Source of the DNA: Rhynchonema sp. JSB1_4
Taxonomy: Eukaryota > Nematoda > Chromadorea > Monhysterida > Xyalidae
DNA: 64,000 bases
Assembly: GCA_030248065.1 (NCBI GenBank)
Contig: JASAMV010002482.1
Location: forward strand, 18,295-82,294
Direction: 5' to 3'
Part shown: positions 22,853 to 38,100 of the stretch, in pieces
Position numbering within the stretch: position 1 is the stretch's first letter
Layout: each line of letters begins with the position of its first letter
The notes under the pieces: model-generated
Databases searched by the model: none
The model's input: only the letters and a program-made list of their open reading frames with translations
Told to the model about the DNA's origin: nothing
Program-made: the position numbers and the translations under genes

Positions 22853-25800
22853 GGTTACTTACAAGGGAGCTCAAGTTCAGCCTATGTTCGTGTTAGGTTT
22901 TCTGTTTGTTTTGCAGCGTATCATGTGTTATGTATCATATCAAGCCCATCAGTTGTTCGTTTTTATTGTTGTCGTGCGTCATTCCATTCTCCTAATTTAT
23001 GTCATTTATTTCGTATTTCCATGACCGTTGCAATGAAAATGAAATCGAAAAAGAAACTACGCAATTTGCGTACCGCACCTGAAACATTTTTTGAAATGCA
23101 AATCACTCTTTTACGAGTGCCGCAAATCCCACTCAATTGAGTGAAAAGTTCACTCAAATTTTCGTTGGTGCGATACCACTCGCCGTTTGAGTAATTTTTT
23201 TTACTCAATTGAGTGGAGAAGGGCCGAGAGAGTACATAAGGTATGGGTGCGCTGGGAGAAACCGCGTGAAGCAAACTTGAAAACATCACTTAACTGCCAA
23301 AGAAAGAGTAGAAGCAATACCCAAATCTCAGCTTAGGTGCATACCGACACACACATATGTATGTATATACCTCGCCTCAGGAAAAATTAAAAAACTGCGA
23401 TCGAAAACTGACGACCTTTGTTACACCATAAAGATCCAGTTGCTTTATGTGTTCTTGGACGCTAATCTCTTCTTTGCAATAGAAATGGTAGGATCAAAAC
23501 GTATATAACCGTCTCAAAACCCCAAAACCCGTCATAGGCAATGCAATTTCGCAAAAATTCCGGAAATTACAGCAGGCTCTTTGGAACCTGCTGTAGAACG
23601 CACGGATGCTGTACAAATTTTCTGTATTTTCCATATGTCTACTGCATTTTCGTTCAAATACCGTATTATCTCGGCCTGAAATCAAATAAACGAGCAACAA
23701 GGAAGAAGGCCAGAGGCAAGCAGCCTGTGCATATTACAGTATCACGTATATAAGCCATGTGAGCAATTTTTCGCTCTGTTTTCGGTGAACAATGCAATTA
23801 ATGGGGTGATTTTTTTCATTTCACGCATAGCCGAGCATAAATATAAGCCGCCATTATCATGATTGGTTTTTCGCGTGTTTACCACAACGGCAAAAAGATC
23901 AGGGATTCACCGCCAGGAAAGGACTGCAGTGACATACGGTTCTACAGTATTAGTTTCATGGAACGCGGGATTTGCATTTTTTTGACTGGATTCCAGGCTC
24001 CATAAGATGCATCGTGACCACCCCTATCTGTCTACTTTTGTGGACGCCATCTGTAAGAGCACAACATCCAGAAAAAAAGTTTCAAAAGTGCACTAAATCC
24101 ACGCACGCTGATTGGCTGCTATCCTATTGCTTGCGTGTGGGTGTCTATTATTGGGCGTGGAGTCCACAAAAGTGCGCGCTTGAGGTGCACCTCAGGACAG
24201 GTACAAGGGTGGCCACGACCGACTGTAGGGCAGAATCAGGCCCAGCAGCTGTTGACTGCCTGAAGCCACACTACGTGCAGAAGAGTTGGAGAAAAAAGTT
24301 TTGGTCAGTGGTAGGTTTGTAGAATTCGCCTTAAACTTCGGCGTCCAATGTGTTCTAATATTGCTTGAAAGTGAACTGAAGTATTATGCATTATGGTACA
24401 CATCTGCATCGACAGGTCTGACAAACCGCCGATTTCTGACGAATAATGATTCTAAATGCCGATCTTTCGCAAAAATAAACTTGTTGTCCATAATTATACG
24501 TACATATATGTGACGCATTTTATCTTAATCACACCGGTAGTACATATATTACGCACCGCGAGTCAGCGTTGCTATACGAGCATGGGGTAAATACATTAAA
24601 AACACACTCATGGGGGCATTTTGAACTAAAGGGGCTTTCCGTCGTGTTTTTGCGATAAACAGCAATCGTTCTAAAAAGCCCTCGTATGGCAGTGTTTGGT
24701 CACGGAGCCGCAGGAATCGTGAAACCCTTTAATGCTCGGAACAGCTTAAGGGCCTCAGTATGGCATTATATTGCTAAAGGTAAAAAATCTATTAAAGGCG
24801 TTTGATGCCTCAGGTGATATACCAATCATACATTCAGTTCCTGATTTAAAAAGACACGTACTATGTCGGTAGTATATGTCCAGTGCTCACGTCTTAACGT
24901 CAAAATCACATAATGTCAAACCTTATGGGCATCAGAATTTTCCAGGTTTCAGACTTGTATAAATGCGTAGAACGAAACAGACCGGAAGCTTTTACAAAGT
25001 TGAACATTGTCAAATGCATTGGTCCCACACCATGTACTGCATGTACAAATGCGCGGTTTTTAACCACATTTCAAACCATATACATACGCCCTCAAACAGA
25101 TGTAAAAGAACACTGTGTTTACACACAAATCGAGCACTTTGAACTTGTACACTGTTTTGCAACCATGGCGCGTGAAAGTGTTACCTATAGTGCGTCGGGT
25201 GATGAAAACGCAGCATCAGTTTTTGTGGCTGTCCATCGAACTGACGAGACCCAGGCAGCCGCTGCATTTGTGATTGGGAGGGAAAAACAATCCCCAACAC
25301 GATTCACATGCACTTGCACGTGATCTCGCAACTCGCAAGCACACCGGATAAACATCTTGAATGTTACAAAAATAGAACTTCAGATTTCAGAATACCATGT
25401 CATATTCAGTCATGGACAGTGATCGGGAAGTTACTATTAATTTTATTATGGCTTTTGTGGCTAGGGATACTGTAGCGCCTTGGTTCGTACGTGCTCCGAC
25501 AGTACAGCTACCGCTTGAGAGAATCGACGCCAAACTGCAATCTATAATCTCATTTATCGGTCCGCTTATCGCGTTATTTCATCGTGTGGACGGGGCGCGC
25601 ACAAATAACATTATACTTGGCTATTCTAAAAATATCCTCAGCGATGCAAGTTTTTCACACGTACCTGGTTACGGTATCGAAGGCTGGGATTCAGAGGCTC
25701 GCGCCGATGAGTTCATCAGATAAACATGTTCACATCAGGATGCATTCAGCATGGCAAGTACTGTGGTACCAACGTACGACACTGCGCATGTACCTCAATG

Positions 25801-26196
25801 CTTACACAAAGTTTTAATTCCCATCAGAGACCGTTTTTAATGTTGTACATGGCAAACTGAACTTGCTGTCAAACAAATAGCAGGGCATGTACATATACCT
25901 GGGCATTGCGAAAATAGAAAGCGAAAATGTGTATCTTGTTTGACTTGCTTTGTGAGGGCAGATATTGACGTATCAACCTTGGCGTCAAGCACCATGATTA
26001 CGATCACTGCAGCCCAAAGTCTGTTTCAACCAAGTCTTGCGACAGAGTTGAAGCACTAATTTAGTATGTACATAATAACGTAAACGTTGTTTCCTTCATA
26101 CACTTACAGTATAGGCAGTATAGTCTCACGTGTGCTCATCGTTAAAGTTGCACGGTTCATATACCTTACCTACATACACGTACAGTATACTCAACG
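22853..26196. other. Gene-poor stretch
   Basis: Open frames at 24913-25323 and 25397-25723 (136 and 108 codons) are the longest here. They show no motif I know, no consistent codon bias and no convincing splice partners. A weak inverted repeat around 24030-24180 (CTTTTGTGGAC.. and ..GTCCACAAAAG) suggests another decayed foldback element. I see nothing else. Confidence 0.35.
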
Positions 26197-29100
26197 TTAA
26201 ATAATTTCATAATCACTGAGATCGTAGTGTTGACTTGATTGGTTGCTTGACTCGTTATTATTCATCGCCACCGATTTGTCGATCCAAAGTTGATGCGTCT
26301 CGAAACGACACAGACGATGATTGACATCGATCGCCCATAGTTGACCGCTCGGCGACACTGTAATGGGGGTCTAATTGAACCACGCGACACTTGGGAGAGC
26401 ATCCTGATGTTCCATTGTTTCATGTTTTGAGTTCAAGAAAGGACTGTGAGCATCATTTGCGCATTTGTGTTGGCATTTGTGAGTTCTGGTGCTTGTACGT
26501 ACATATTTCACTGTCACACGTGGCCAATGAGAGCCCAAACAACGTTCTGGTTACCGCGTGACAACAACACTGAACGAGCTGGTACAGCTTCATTGTTGCC
26601 ACTGCAACCGGTCGGGATCGCAGTTCCCGAGCGGGATCGGGATTCGTTTCGAAAATTTCGAGATTGGGATCCAAAACAACTTCGGCATCCAAATCTTCGG
26701 GAGAATGGATCTCGTTTGACCTCCAGCAACCTCACAATCGCAAATCATAATACTGTATGTATGCCCGCATGCACCAACCATCAATCCACCTGAGTTGGCA
26801 GGATGCCAATGTTCGCCAGTAGTTGCCCTCCGGATTGGTAGTCGGCCGGACACGCTCCCGTCGATACAAGGAACCGGAAAAGTCCAACGAATACGCCATG
26901 CTGTTGCCGCTGCAGCACACGTGACGCGATGCGTAACCGGACACCTATTGTACGGCATGAATTGATACCAGGCATGAGAAACGTTTTCTGTGGTTTTTAA
27001 CTCGTGCTAATTTGAGCACGAACACTGGTACACGTATGTACATGCATAATTGGGGAAGACAGCTATAACAGTTCTTAAACTTGCCACACCGGACGTGACA
27101 CAACCCTTACCTGTACGTTGTGTTCGGGGCCTTTTAATATCCAAAACTATTTTACCACAGACACAACAACAACAACACAAAACTACAGTAACCTCAATCC
27201 ATTTCTCGCCCACCGGCATTGCGCGTTTGACACCTTGTCTTGCAAACACCCTCCCCATATTGGTGCATAGCCATACCATTGAAGCACAGGGATTGGATGC
27301 GATCTGAACAAAACTAGTGTTTCGCGCAAGTATTAAAAAGGTTAAAAACTTGGCTGTTTGCTATAATTTAAAATCAACATTGGAGTCTCCCTTCAACCAA
27401 CGAATAGTTCCCAACCCCATACCCCAAATAAAAGGTCATAAAAACTAGGGATGCAAACATTGTAGCTTGAGAAAATCTGGTAAAGCCGGCAGAGTCTTTG
27501 CGAGAAATCTGAGCTCTTGTGTCAACCCCGCACCTCTCTATTACCTCCTTGACTTTATCGCCGTGTACCAATTGTGGGGCATCAATATCGAGCCAGGCGA
27601 CACACAATCGCACTTGTTGGTCATTTTCCACGTCCAACTGTGCACTGGTGCGGAACCACACCCGACCCTTGTGGTCAACTGCCCACACATTCTCATTCGT
27701 GACACACAGATGACGGAGCAACGATTGTGATGCGTCTGTATATTGTGTGGCGTTGGCGTGATGTTTCATGAGAGCATATAGTTATAAACGTGTGGGTGTC
27801 AAAGATTGGAGATCTAGCTGGGCAAGTCTAGTCACGTCAAGCGCGGCTTTTTTAGTTCAATACTGAGATATTGAATTCGAATAGCTTAACAGCAGTTGTG
27901 TATCATTGAACAGCATAGGATGCAGCAGGTTTCAGTGGCGTTTCGAAAAACCATCTAAATACCTGCATAATCAAAAGTCCACTAGAAAACCAGTCACATT
28001 GTGATCAATGCAGGATACCACCAAAGTTGATACATCGCCCCATGATCGTCTCATCGGTTATGACAGCTCATAGGTTCTGCTCTCTACATTCGCACACTTC
28101 CATTCAATTCCAATATACTCAGGTTGTAGAAAGACTCACTCAATTGTTGCATATCCAATTTTAACCATTTCGTTCCGATTGGCGTCCTTCTGCCATCAAT
28201 GCCCAGCCTGACATGGATTTGACCCGCTGCATCCAACGCCCACAACATTGAAGGGGTCGATGCAATACAAATGATCTGAAATAATGTTTGTTTATCCTTT
28301 ATATTGTGAACGATATTTTGGCTCCAATCTGCCGTTAACCCTCCTACGTAATTACTACTTTATAGTGAGCAGTTTTTCGTAGTGACCTAAAGCGGCCCGT
28401 TACGATCGATATCACTATGGACCAAATCTGCATTTGTAGAAACGTAACCAAACATCGACTAACCGTTGAGTAAGTTCTGGCCCTTGGCAGCTGTTCAATT
28501 GTACCGTATCTCGGCTGGAAACCGTACAGTTCCCCTGTTGATTTGAGAAGCCAGACGTTGTCTGCAAATATAATGTTTAGAATATTTTTGTGCAAGATAT
28601 CCAAAAAACATTTAAAAAAAACTCCAATACAGACCCAAATTGTTGTCGACCAGTGCGCCCACCGAAAGACGATGAAATTGTTCGCCCGATAGGGGATAGC
28701 AGAGTTTGTGGCCGGTCACTACGCCCCTGATATTTCAAGGTTAATTACATAATCAGAAGTTGTATGCTTGGAGCAAAAAATGTGGCGAACAGAAGAATCT
28801 AGAAAAGGTCATGGTGATCAGATAATAAGAATTATCGGTTGAGCAGCTGCTTTTTTGCAGAAAGATGCGCGGTCAAAATAGCATCGGTCAATGTAGAAAA
28901 AAGTCACGTGACCACCAAAGCAAGACTACACTAGAACAATGATTACGAAGTTTGATTGCCAGCTCAACCCGAGCAGCACGGCGCGAATGACATCAAAGCC
29001 AAAGCCAATGAAACATGACCTATGCACCTTGTGATAAACAACAAGCAGTCGTCGCAGCACAACGCCAGACATCGTGCAGTCATGTGCACACGCAGCGTCA

Positions 29101-32100
29101 TCGCGCTGTCAAACTCGGCGCAACGCTGTGCGTGCATGTGCGCTTGTAGAAGGTCGGGAGGGCAAATCTGTGCGATAAAATAAATTATGGGCTGAAACTA
29201 ATGTAGTCAACTGAACTGCTGTGTTGCGTGCAAGCGCCAGCGGGATGTCGACTGTCGTCAACGTACAGGTCGCGCTATCCATGTGTAGCAATAATAACTC
29301 TGATGTAATAACTCTAACCGACAGTTGAGCTGACAACAATCTTAATTTGTGCCCACAGCGTTGCCTGATTCGTAAAGCGCACCAAGCGTGTCATACAGCA
29401 CACGCATGGCCACGTCTCTGCAGACAAGCGCAGCGCTACCCCAGTAACTGGCCGTGTGCTTTACGCATCAAGCAACCCAGTGGACATAAGTTCTACATTG
29501 AGTATTGTTTGACTATGATCAAAAGTGAGTTCCTAACAACGTTGATGAAACGTTTATGCACTGAAACATCACAAAGTAGCCAGCCAACCTGCCACCACGA
29601 GTCCGCCTGATCACCAAAGGGACATTGGTGTGAAACATTAGTGGTGAACCACACTCGATGACGTTCGTCGACCACGAATCCGATACTGCCCGATAGACAC
29701 AGATCGGTCACGTGACTCGGGCCACGGGGGTTACTAGTGGAAATTGCCAGTAGAACATGGGTTGGTTTTGTGCTTGAAGTAAAGCAGCGATGTGCTGCAT
29801 TGACACTGACGATGACCTAGTGCACAGGCCGTCTGTGAAGTGGAAATGGACGGACAGTGCAACCGATTCCAGGAGTCATAATGCGGGGTACTATTGGCTT
29901 TCATGACTGTTGCTTATCTGCAAGCTAGCAGGAATATCATCGTCAGTCACAGGGTTGCACAAAAAGACATCCAATTTGAGCATCTAAAATCTGTGACTCA
30001 CTGATGCAATATCGACCCAATCAGACTTCAGTTCTCAGATAGCGCCCCCGCTCACCTGATCTTAATCCACATTAATCCCGTCATGTCCGTGTGTTGACCA
30101 AGGCCGCCCCTGGCCCAGACCTGACCCTGAGATGTGAGCACCCAAACAGTTTTTGTGGATGCGACCACTTTGACGATGCTTTGATCCTCGCAATCAATGC
30201 AGACGGTGATCGGGGTACACGGCTGGTCACGTGACAAACCCGATTGTGTGTAAAGCTGTGTAGATATGCAGGGATGAAGGAATCTAGGCAAATACATAGG
30301 TACTGGGCCACACACACAGACATACGTCTTCCTGTTTTAGTAGTATAGATGTATATGTATACTGTATGTGTGGGCAAGCACGTTATCCAACTCGGTGATC
30401 ACATCTGTCGTAGTCACGCGAGACTTTTCTGCCCAGAATTTGGAAACCTATTGATGCTGGAACCAGAGAATGCCAAATAAGTCCCCTGGGGCTAATTTGG
30501 GACACACGTCAAACTTGAGATTTCAGAGAAAAACATAATTTCCCAAATAAGCCCCCACTATGTGTGTAACACAATGAAACATCACGGAAAATGACCATGG
30601 ATGGGGCCTATTCAGAAAATTTGCGTAATGGTATTTGGCATTTTCCGGCACAAAACTTCGACCGAACTAGATGTCGCGACCGTAAACTCAAACGAAAAGC
30701 ATTATTACGATGCATTGTTACGATCACTAATGACGTGACCATCTGGTGCATTCGCACTGACGATGACCTGGTGCACCGGGCCCGTTTGCGAGAGCAGGTC
30801 GAAACGGACAACCGAACGTGCTACACACAACTGATACACACAAAAAATATAGCGGCGTCAGAAACACAATTAAGAACCTCATCAAGAACCTTATTAAGAA
30901 CCAGAGAAAAAACCCGCACCCACTTTTCCATTCTTCCTCACAAACCAAGCGCGGTCGCTGGTCACCGCCACCGAGCAAACATCGTGTCCGCCACTGTCAA
31001 CCTATTAATTTGTAAAACATTTATTATTTATTCTACTTATTACTCAGCTTAAAACGTAAAAATTCTAAAAAAGCCAGTTCCAAAACTGGTCGCAACCTGT
31101 ATCCAATTATCGTCGCCCATACTGTCAGGCTGGTCCAATCTCGGGTACTGTAATGCCGAAGCCACGCCATCGCACACACGCCACACAATTGAACCACAAT
31201 CTGAAAAGCGTAAGATCAATCTGCCACTAGAATCGCGAAACACGATATGCTTCAGAAAAGTGTTTCTCGTATCAGTGTTCAATAGTTATTTTTATTATGT
31301 ACAAAACAGCAGTGTCGGAAGGTTGCGACCGGCCTTAACCTGAAAAATGACGCCAAGCGAGCTCTAACCGTTCTGCAATGCCTAAGCGTAGGCCTCTGGC
31401 TATGAATTACGTATGTACTAATACTTTTTTCTTCTCGCCTGTATTATTTAGCGTTCTTTTGCACCGATATTCATTGAATCTACATGTATAACCCCATTTA
31501 CCACTTGTCTAGAACATTTTATGTTGGATTTCCGCTTCTGCGCACCACTTCACCAAAAACTCATATCACATTTTGTGTGAGTTTTGTGTGATTTCCGCTA
31601 ATCAAATGACATTTAGACATGTCGTGCATTGCTCTATACGTCGTTTTCGTACATTGTGGTCTCTTACCATGGTACTGACTACTGGAATCTTATCCTCCAG
31701 TTTGTGAGACCAGTGGGACATCATCATGGGATATTATCACTTGCTTAGTTTAATATGAGCAACGCGATGTTTCGCTTTGCTAACAGCCAGACTCGAACCC
31801 ACACTAGTCACCACAATGTGCGCATTGGCTAACCCACTGCGCTACAGGCGCGCCGCCCTCTCTGCTATGTAACTAACCCGACACAGCCATTTGGTCGGCG
31901 AACAAATGCATTTTCGTCCACAGTTTGTCCACCCGTTCATAGTTGTTGGTCCACAGCAGATTGTGACTGTTGTAATGCTCCCGGCCACACATGACGATGT
32001 AACGTTCACTGCCGCACACTGATGTTACGTAGCTGCAGCAGGGCACCTACAACCGTGTGAAACATCAATTAATGTACATATATCGTTCTAAAATGATTCT

Positions 32101-35100
32101 GCTGCTCATAGGAAGCACAATGTATACGAGGTACATATGTATGAATTTGGCGCTGGTAAAAGTCGCTGCTCCTTGGCTTGCGCTTTCAATTACACAAGGT
32201 TTACATATATATACAGTAGCTTACCAAAGAGTGATGGAACCGGAGTTTTCCGCATAAGGCGACCAAATCGAGCACCGAGGGCCCTAATTGGATTTTTTCA
32301 AGACCGTCAGACTTTTATCTTTGTGCTGCTGCTGTGTATACTATGTCTGAAGCAGGTTTTTTTTAACGGGGACTAGTTCGAAACCTTATTCGTTCTTTTG
32401 TCACATGTGAAGGCGACTGATGTTTCACGCCTACCACCATACCTGTGTCCAAATATCCATCCAATCACTCGTATCAGGCACATGATTTCCATTATCGATT
32501 GATTCCTCCCGACTCGCGTTGACCTCAATGCACGTGGCCGCCCCAGCGCGTGTCGGCGAGTGAGACTTGGACACCACACGCCACGCGGTGGAACCGGCGT
32601 TGCTTGTTTTGGGCTGGAAATGTAGCAGTTAATTCTCGGAAAACTTATCGTTCTAACACTTATCGGTCCAAGACAAGTTTGTTCGGGGGTTTATAAACAG
32701 GAATACCACACTAAGCGGTGTGCATATAGGTACACTGTCCCTCTTTATGACGTGATCGGGAACCAGGGTTAGGCAAAAAACGTTTTTTTTTTCAAAAAAT
32801 CGTTTTTTTTTAAAAAAAACGTTTTTTTTAAAAAAAACGGTTTTTTAAAACGCCCAGATGACCAAAATATGCCCCCAAAAAATTGGAAAACGCTCATGTT
32901 GGGAAGAAAACGTGGTTAAATGAAGTAATTCTATGTGTTCTGAGGCAAAATAAACGGGTTTCAACCCTTTTCTAGCGAGTTGTTAAGATCCCATATCAGA
33001 CCCGCATCATGGGACGAACTTTGGCCGGGGTCATCATTGAAAGTCAAACTGCGTATATCGACGTATCTCGACAAAGTAAAAATTGGTCGAAAATATTTTG
33101 AAAAAAATGGGACAAAAAATTGATTTTCCTTGATAATCAGGGTACTTTCCCAGAAAAATCAGGGAAAATCAAGGAAATTCAGGATTTAAAAAAAACGAAA
33201 AACGACCCAGGCGTTTTTTTAAAAAAACGTCGTTTTTTTAAGAAAAAACGCCGTCGTTTTTTTTGCCCAACCCTGTCGGGAACTGCCATTTTCTGTCACC
33301 ATAAAGAATATCCAATTTCAGGTCCAGTACATTTTATAGTGACCTTGCTCAGACCAAAAAATGGCGGGTCACACGGACATCACCAAGCCGTAGCCACACT
33401 GTATGCTCACCTGCGGTTGTTGTGGTTGCTCATGTTCAACCGCTGTCTCAGCGGCTCGTGTTGTCTTCTCCACATCCACGATGCTCGTCTCAGGCTCAGG
33501 TTCACAAACGGCGGCTGACTCTTCGGCCTGGTGTACTTCTGCTTGCGTTTGCACCTAAAAGTACATCTGCAGCATGTGTTGGTGGCTTCCGATACATGGG
33601 TGATATTTTCGAAACGGTGTAAAGGTCAGTTGGGTGTAAAGGTCGGTGGAAAGATCGGTCGACAGCTCAGTGTGATAGACCTCGGTGTAAACTTGAAACA
33701 TTCCACGTCAATAACAGGCAATGTTTCACGTTTACACCGAGCTACGCCGACCGAGCTTTCGACCGAACTTTACGCCCAACTGACCTTCACACCGTTTCGA
33801 AAATTCCGCCCTATGATTGTATAATACTGTACACGCGTATAGGTACATGTATGTACACCTACTGTATACTTGTGACACAAGCCAAAATGGGTTTCCCTGA
33901 TCCTACTGTATACCTGAACTGCTTGCGAACTGTGTTTGAACGCAATACAAATACACTTATGCTGCGCAGCGAAAATTCATCAGACTGACAAAAAATGCTA
34001 CGTGCACGATAATACCACACATCAATGGGATGCGATAACCATGCGTGTGGCAATCCTGAATGTAGTGACCCCAACCCCAAGTGCCGCACGTGCATGCCAC
34101 CACTTTTATACATGAGGTGATCGGATATGGACTTGCCTTGGTAGCGCGTGATTCTTGCATTTTGAGGAATTTACTGCAGCCACAAATTTGGTCCAATCCA
34201 TTCATTTTAGCAAATTTGTGGGGTTGGCTTTGTGGCGGTGCACGATGTCCATTTTTTGTGCACAAACGATTTCGGATTGTACGTGCGTTCCCGTTATTAT
34301 TCATTTTAGGTCGGTGAACATCTTTTACGCTGGACGAAATTAGTAGCATCACGAAATTTCGTAATACCCCTAATTCAAAAAGTCACGTGACCAAGGCAGA
34401 TCACATCTGATCCGATTCGATTATCAAGTTTCACATCACACGTTATACCTGATGAGCCACAGTGTCCCGGAGTTGTGTGTCCCCTTGAAGATCAGGCAAA
34501 TTGGTAACTAGCGGCACTGTCCCGTTTCGACAGATCCAATTGGCGACAAACGAACTCTTTTCAGGCGACCAGTCGGGATTTTGGGATTCTTCTTCGTTGG
34601 TTGAAGGAATATCTACAAAAAAATAAACTCTGTCGAACTTTTTTGAAAAGTTTTAAATCATGTGAGAAAGGACCGTTTGTACATATACTGTACTATGATG
34701 GAACAATCTGCATGACGCGGTTTTTGTCACGCAAAGAAAATGTTCACAATCACATCATGCAAACAGAATAGCAAAACCGAACTCAACGACAGCTTGAAAT
34801 AATCGCTTGAAACTCAAAATATCGCGTGTTTAAAACCATACACCAAAGGGGTACGACGACACCTGTGGCGCTATCCTCCTCCACGTTATGTACACTTCGT
34901 TCCCGAATGCCCAATTGAGTGTCCAATAATCGTTCCAACTTTTCCCTATCGACAGCTGCCATATTCATCGGTGTTTGATTGTCGTCCGTATTAGAACTGG
35001 TGCTTGGCGAGCTTAGATTGGCACGACGCGTGTAGCCTGCGGATTAAAGGTTTTTTTCTGGATTTTTTTTAGATGCAATGTGATTTATTTTGCGACATTT

Positions 35101-38100
35101 CAACCAATCGGCTGCTGTTTCACGCACGACGACTATCAAAAACTTGACCAGCGGGCCGGACCCGCTTTGATGACGTAACTTTTTTGATGATTTAGCGGAA
35201 CAGAAATGTTGCCACCAATTTCAATCAGAGAAAAGATGTGTTTGTTAGCTGTCTGTGCACACTACATATATCTTATGCTGATCAAACCAAAAAACGCACA
35301 CACCTGTCCGTTGTTGCCTGGATCTCCTTCTATTTTGAGGTCGTCTGTGTTGTTTGCGAGTCACAACCACATCGGTCGATGCCCCGATTCCAGTCTCGGT
35401 CGGGTCAAGTGCTTGTTGCGGACTGGACAGATCACATTGACTGCTGCTCAGTGTTTCGGACTCGGTCTCCAATTCCTCGCGTACGGCCTGAAGCGAATTA
35501 ATCAATTAATCGATCATCTATACGCAGTAAAATCACTAAATTATTCGATCAGTTACGATGGTTCAGTCACTTTACCGTGTTACTCAACAGTTAGCGTACA
35601 CGCATACAAGAACTCAAGTTCTGTGAAACACCCATGTCCGGTTCGGAAGGTTTTAAATTTGGCATGGCAAATTTGCCAGAGGCGTTCGCACTGACGGTTC
35701 GGTCTGTCAGCGAAAGCAGGGCGAAACAGACCAACATCCGAGCTGGAGGTCCGTTGGACACGCAGATTTGTATGCCGGCACCGCCCAAGCTACACCACAA
35801 GCACAAATTATGCATGACAAAAAGCCACGTAGGTATACACTAACAAATCAATCAATCCCAACCTTCAATTGCGTGCCCATTCTGTCCGTGTGCACGTGCA
35901 AGTCAGGCAAATCCAGCGTCAACGTACTGTCGCTATCGGCGCCGTTCGTGTCAGCGCCGTCATCGAAAGTGAAACTCGAAGTCGGCTCGAAATCTTCGTC
36001 TGAAGCAAGGCATATAGTAATTGTTATCATAATCATATTTTCGTGCAGTCTCACCTCTTTATGGTGACACGAATGGGGGCTTATAGTGCTGTGGTCAAAT
36101 CATGTCATAAAATCATGTGTGTCATTTCTCGCGCTCATTTGAAACTTCATGTATTTGACGACACGACGATAGTATTTGGCCGAATGGGACCCACCATTTT
36201 CTGTCGCTGAAGAACTGACTGAACACTGCCATAATTGGGGAGGTCAAAAGGCAGACTTGGGACCAATATGGGAAGCACTATGTGGTTCGGAAAGATTCCC
36301 CTAACACAGGGTTACACTCCATGGAAAGTCCACTGTAAATAATTTTTCTGTTCGAAAGAAGAAATTATAGTGACAAAACAGTTGCTGTAACCCCGAATAT
36401 CAATCTCCCCATTGCCATTCGACAGCAGTGAGGCTTTGGAGGCGGCAAATGACACGAGACTGGACGCGGCTGATACACGGACACGCTCGATTAGGGAGTT
36501 CAGCTGTGCGCTGGCTGAAAAACGTTTTTTTAGTTTTTTCACCCTTTTTCGAACATAGCCGTGGGGCTTTATTTGGAAAATTGGGGTACATTGTGATGTT
36601 TCGCACTTCAGCCTGGTTACCAAGAAGTTGTTGGGGTTAGCTGGGTATCATCCGCAGTGATGTTTCACGAACACTACAAAACTGACTGTTTGTCGGCTGG
36701 AATGGTTTGTTGACCAGGCACGGTTCCGGTTGTGTCAGTCCAACTCGCAAAATGCGACAATCGTTTAGCAGGACAAACACTTCAGCTGAATCCGATGACA
36801 CGCAAACGTCGACCAAACGAAGTGTGGGCAGGATCTCGCTGAAGTCCATCTGTAAGTATGTGAAACATCATGTGTGCATGAAGCCAACTCGTGTGCGTCT
36901 TTATGGTCACTTCGCCATCTGGAGCATTCGCACTGATGATGACCTGGTGTACCGCCCGGTCTGCGAAACCAATGTCATAAGACTATGAGTGGATCCAAGA
37001 CACACTGCTGTTGAAGGACAATCACCTGACCAGTAAAAGTGCGCCCTGTTTATTATGTGGAATAAGTTTGGGCGATGGCAACCATACTCATTATGCGCGC
37101 AGTTAACCTCCATTAATTTACCGAACTGTGAATTATGGTCTGTAATCTCCGGAAACGTCATCACAGATAGACGGATTTTTATACAAAAACGAACTATCGT
37201 AACGAACCTTTCTGACAACTTGAGCCTTGACCGAATCGATAAAGTAGAGCGCCAGTGGTGACCAGGTGACAAGCAGGTTGTCGGTTGAAAGTTCATGGAT
37301 TTTGCCAAATTCTCGATTGTAGTTTTGATCAGTGAGCAACTGCTGTAGAGCCAGACTGGGGTAGCTGGAGAGGGGGAAACGGGTCTGGGGTCACGTTGGT
37401 CATCGGATCAATTTGTGCTGACGATGACTGCGGGTGCACCGCGCCCACCGCTCGTCTGTGAAAGCAGATCTACGCACATAAATGGTGAATTAAAAAAGAC
37501 GCGGCAGAAATTCACATTCTACTTTTTTGGTCATTCAGGGAATGCGGTCCTGTCTTTAGTCAGGCTTTCTTGTCGTATGGACGATTTTTTTCTGTTTTTT
37601 TTGTACAACTTTCTGTTTCAACCAGGACACGATGTTCCGCCTAGACAGCTGCTCTGAAGGAACAACAAGGCAAAGCCTGGAGCGGATCGATCACGGTTGA
37701 TATCGGGATTAAGATGAACTCACATTTGGCCATGATTCTCAAATATCGCTGCGCTCACTGGGATTTGTTGCACAGCTCCAAGACCGCTCTTGCACACCTG
37801 AAATTAATTTCTTACACTCTTTTGTAGTGCCTGAGGACATTGGGTGTTAATCAAGTGACTATTGACAGTTTAGACTGTCTGACAATATCTGCCACGTAAT
37901 GAAACACCAGCCATTTAAACCATCACACACCAAAGTTTGTTCGACGTTTCCATTCTGATCCGTCACCCATATCCTGTATCCGGGTCGGGTTGTGGCCACT
38001 GCGTTGCACTGCTGTCTGTTGGACTGAACAAATGTCACGCCGTAGATCCCGGGACTGCAAGAAATTTGCGAATAATGATATTGAATGTTTTTGTAATATG

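Noticed and set aside
24913..25723. Two adjacent + strand frames (136 and 108 codons) as a gene
   Set aside because: No recognisable motif, no coding bias, and no splice sites that join them in phase.
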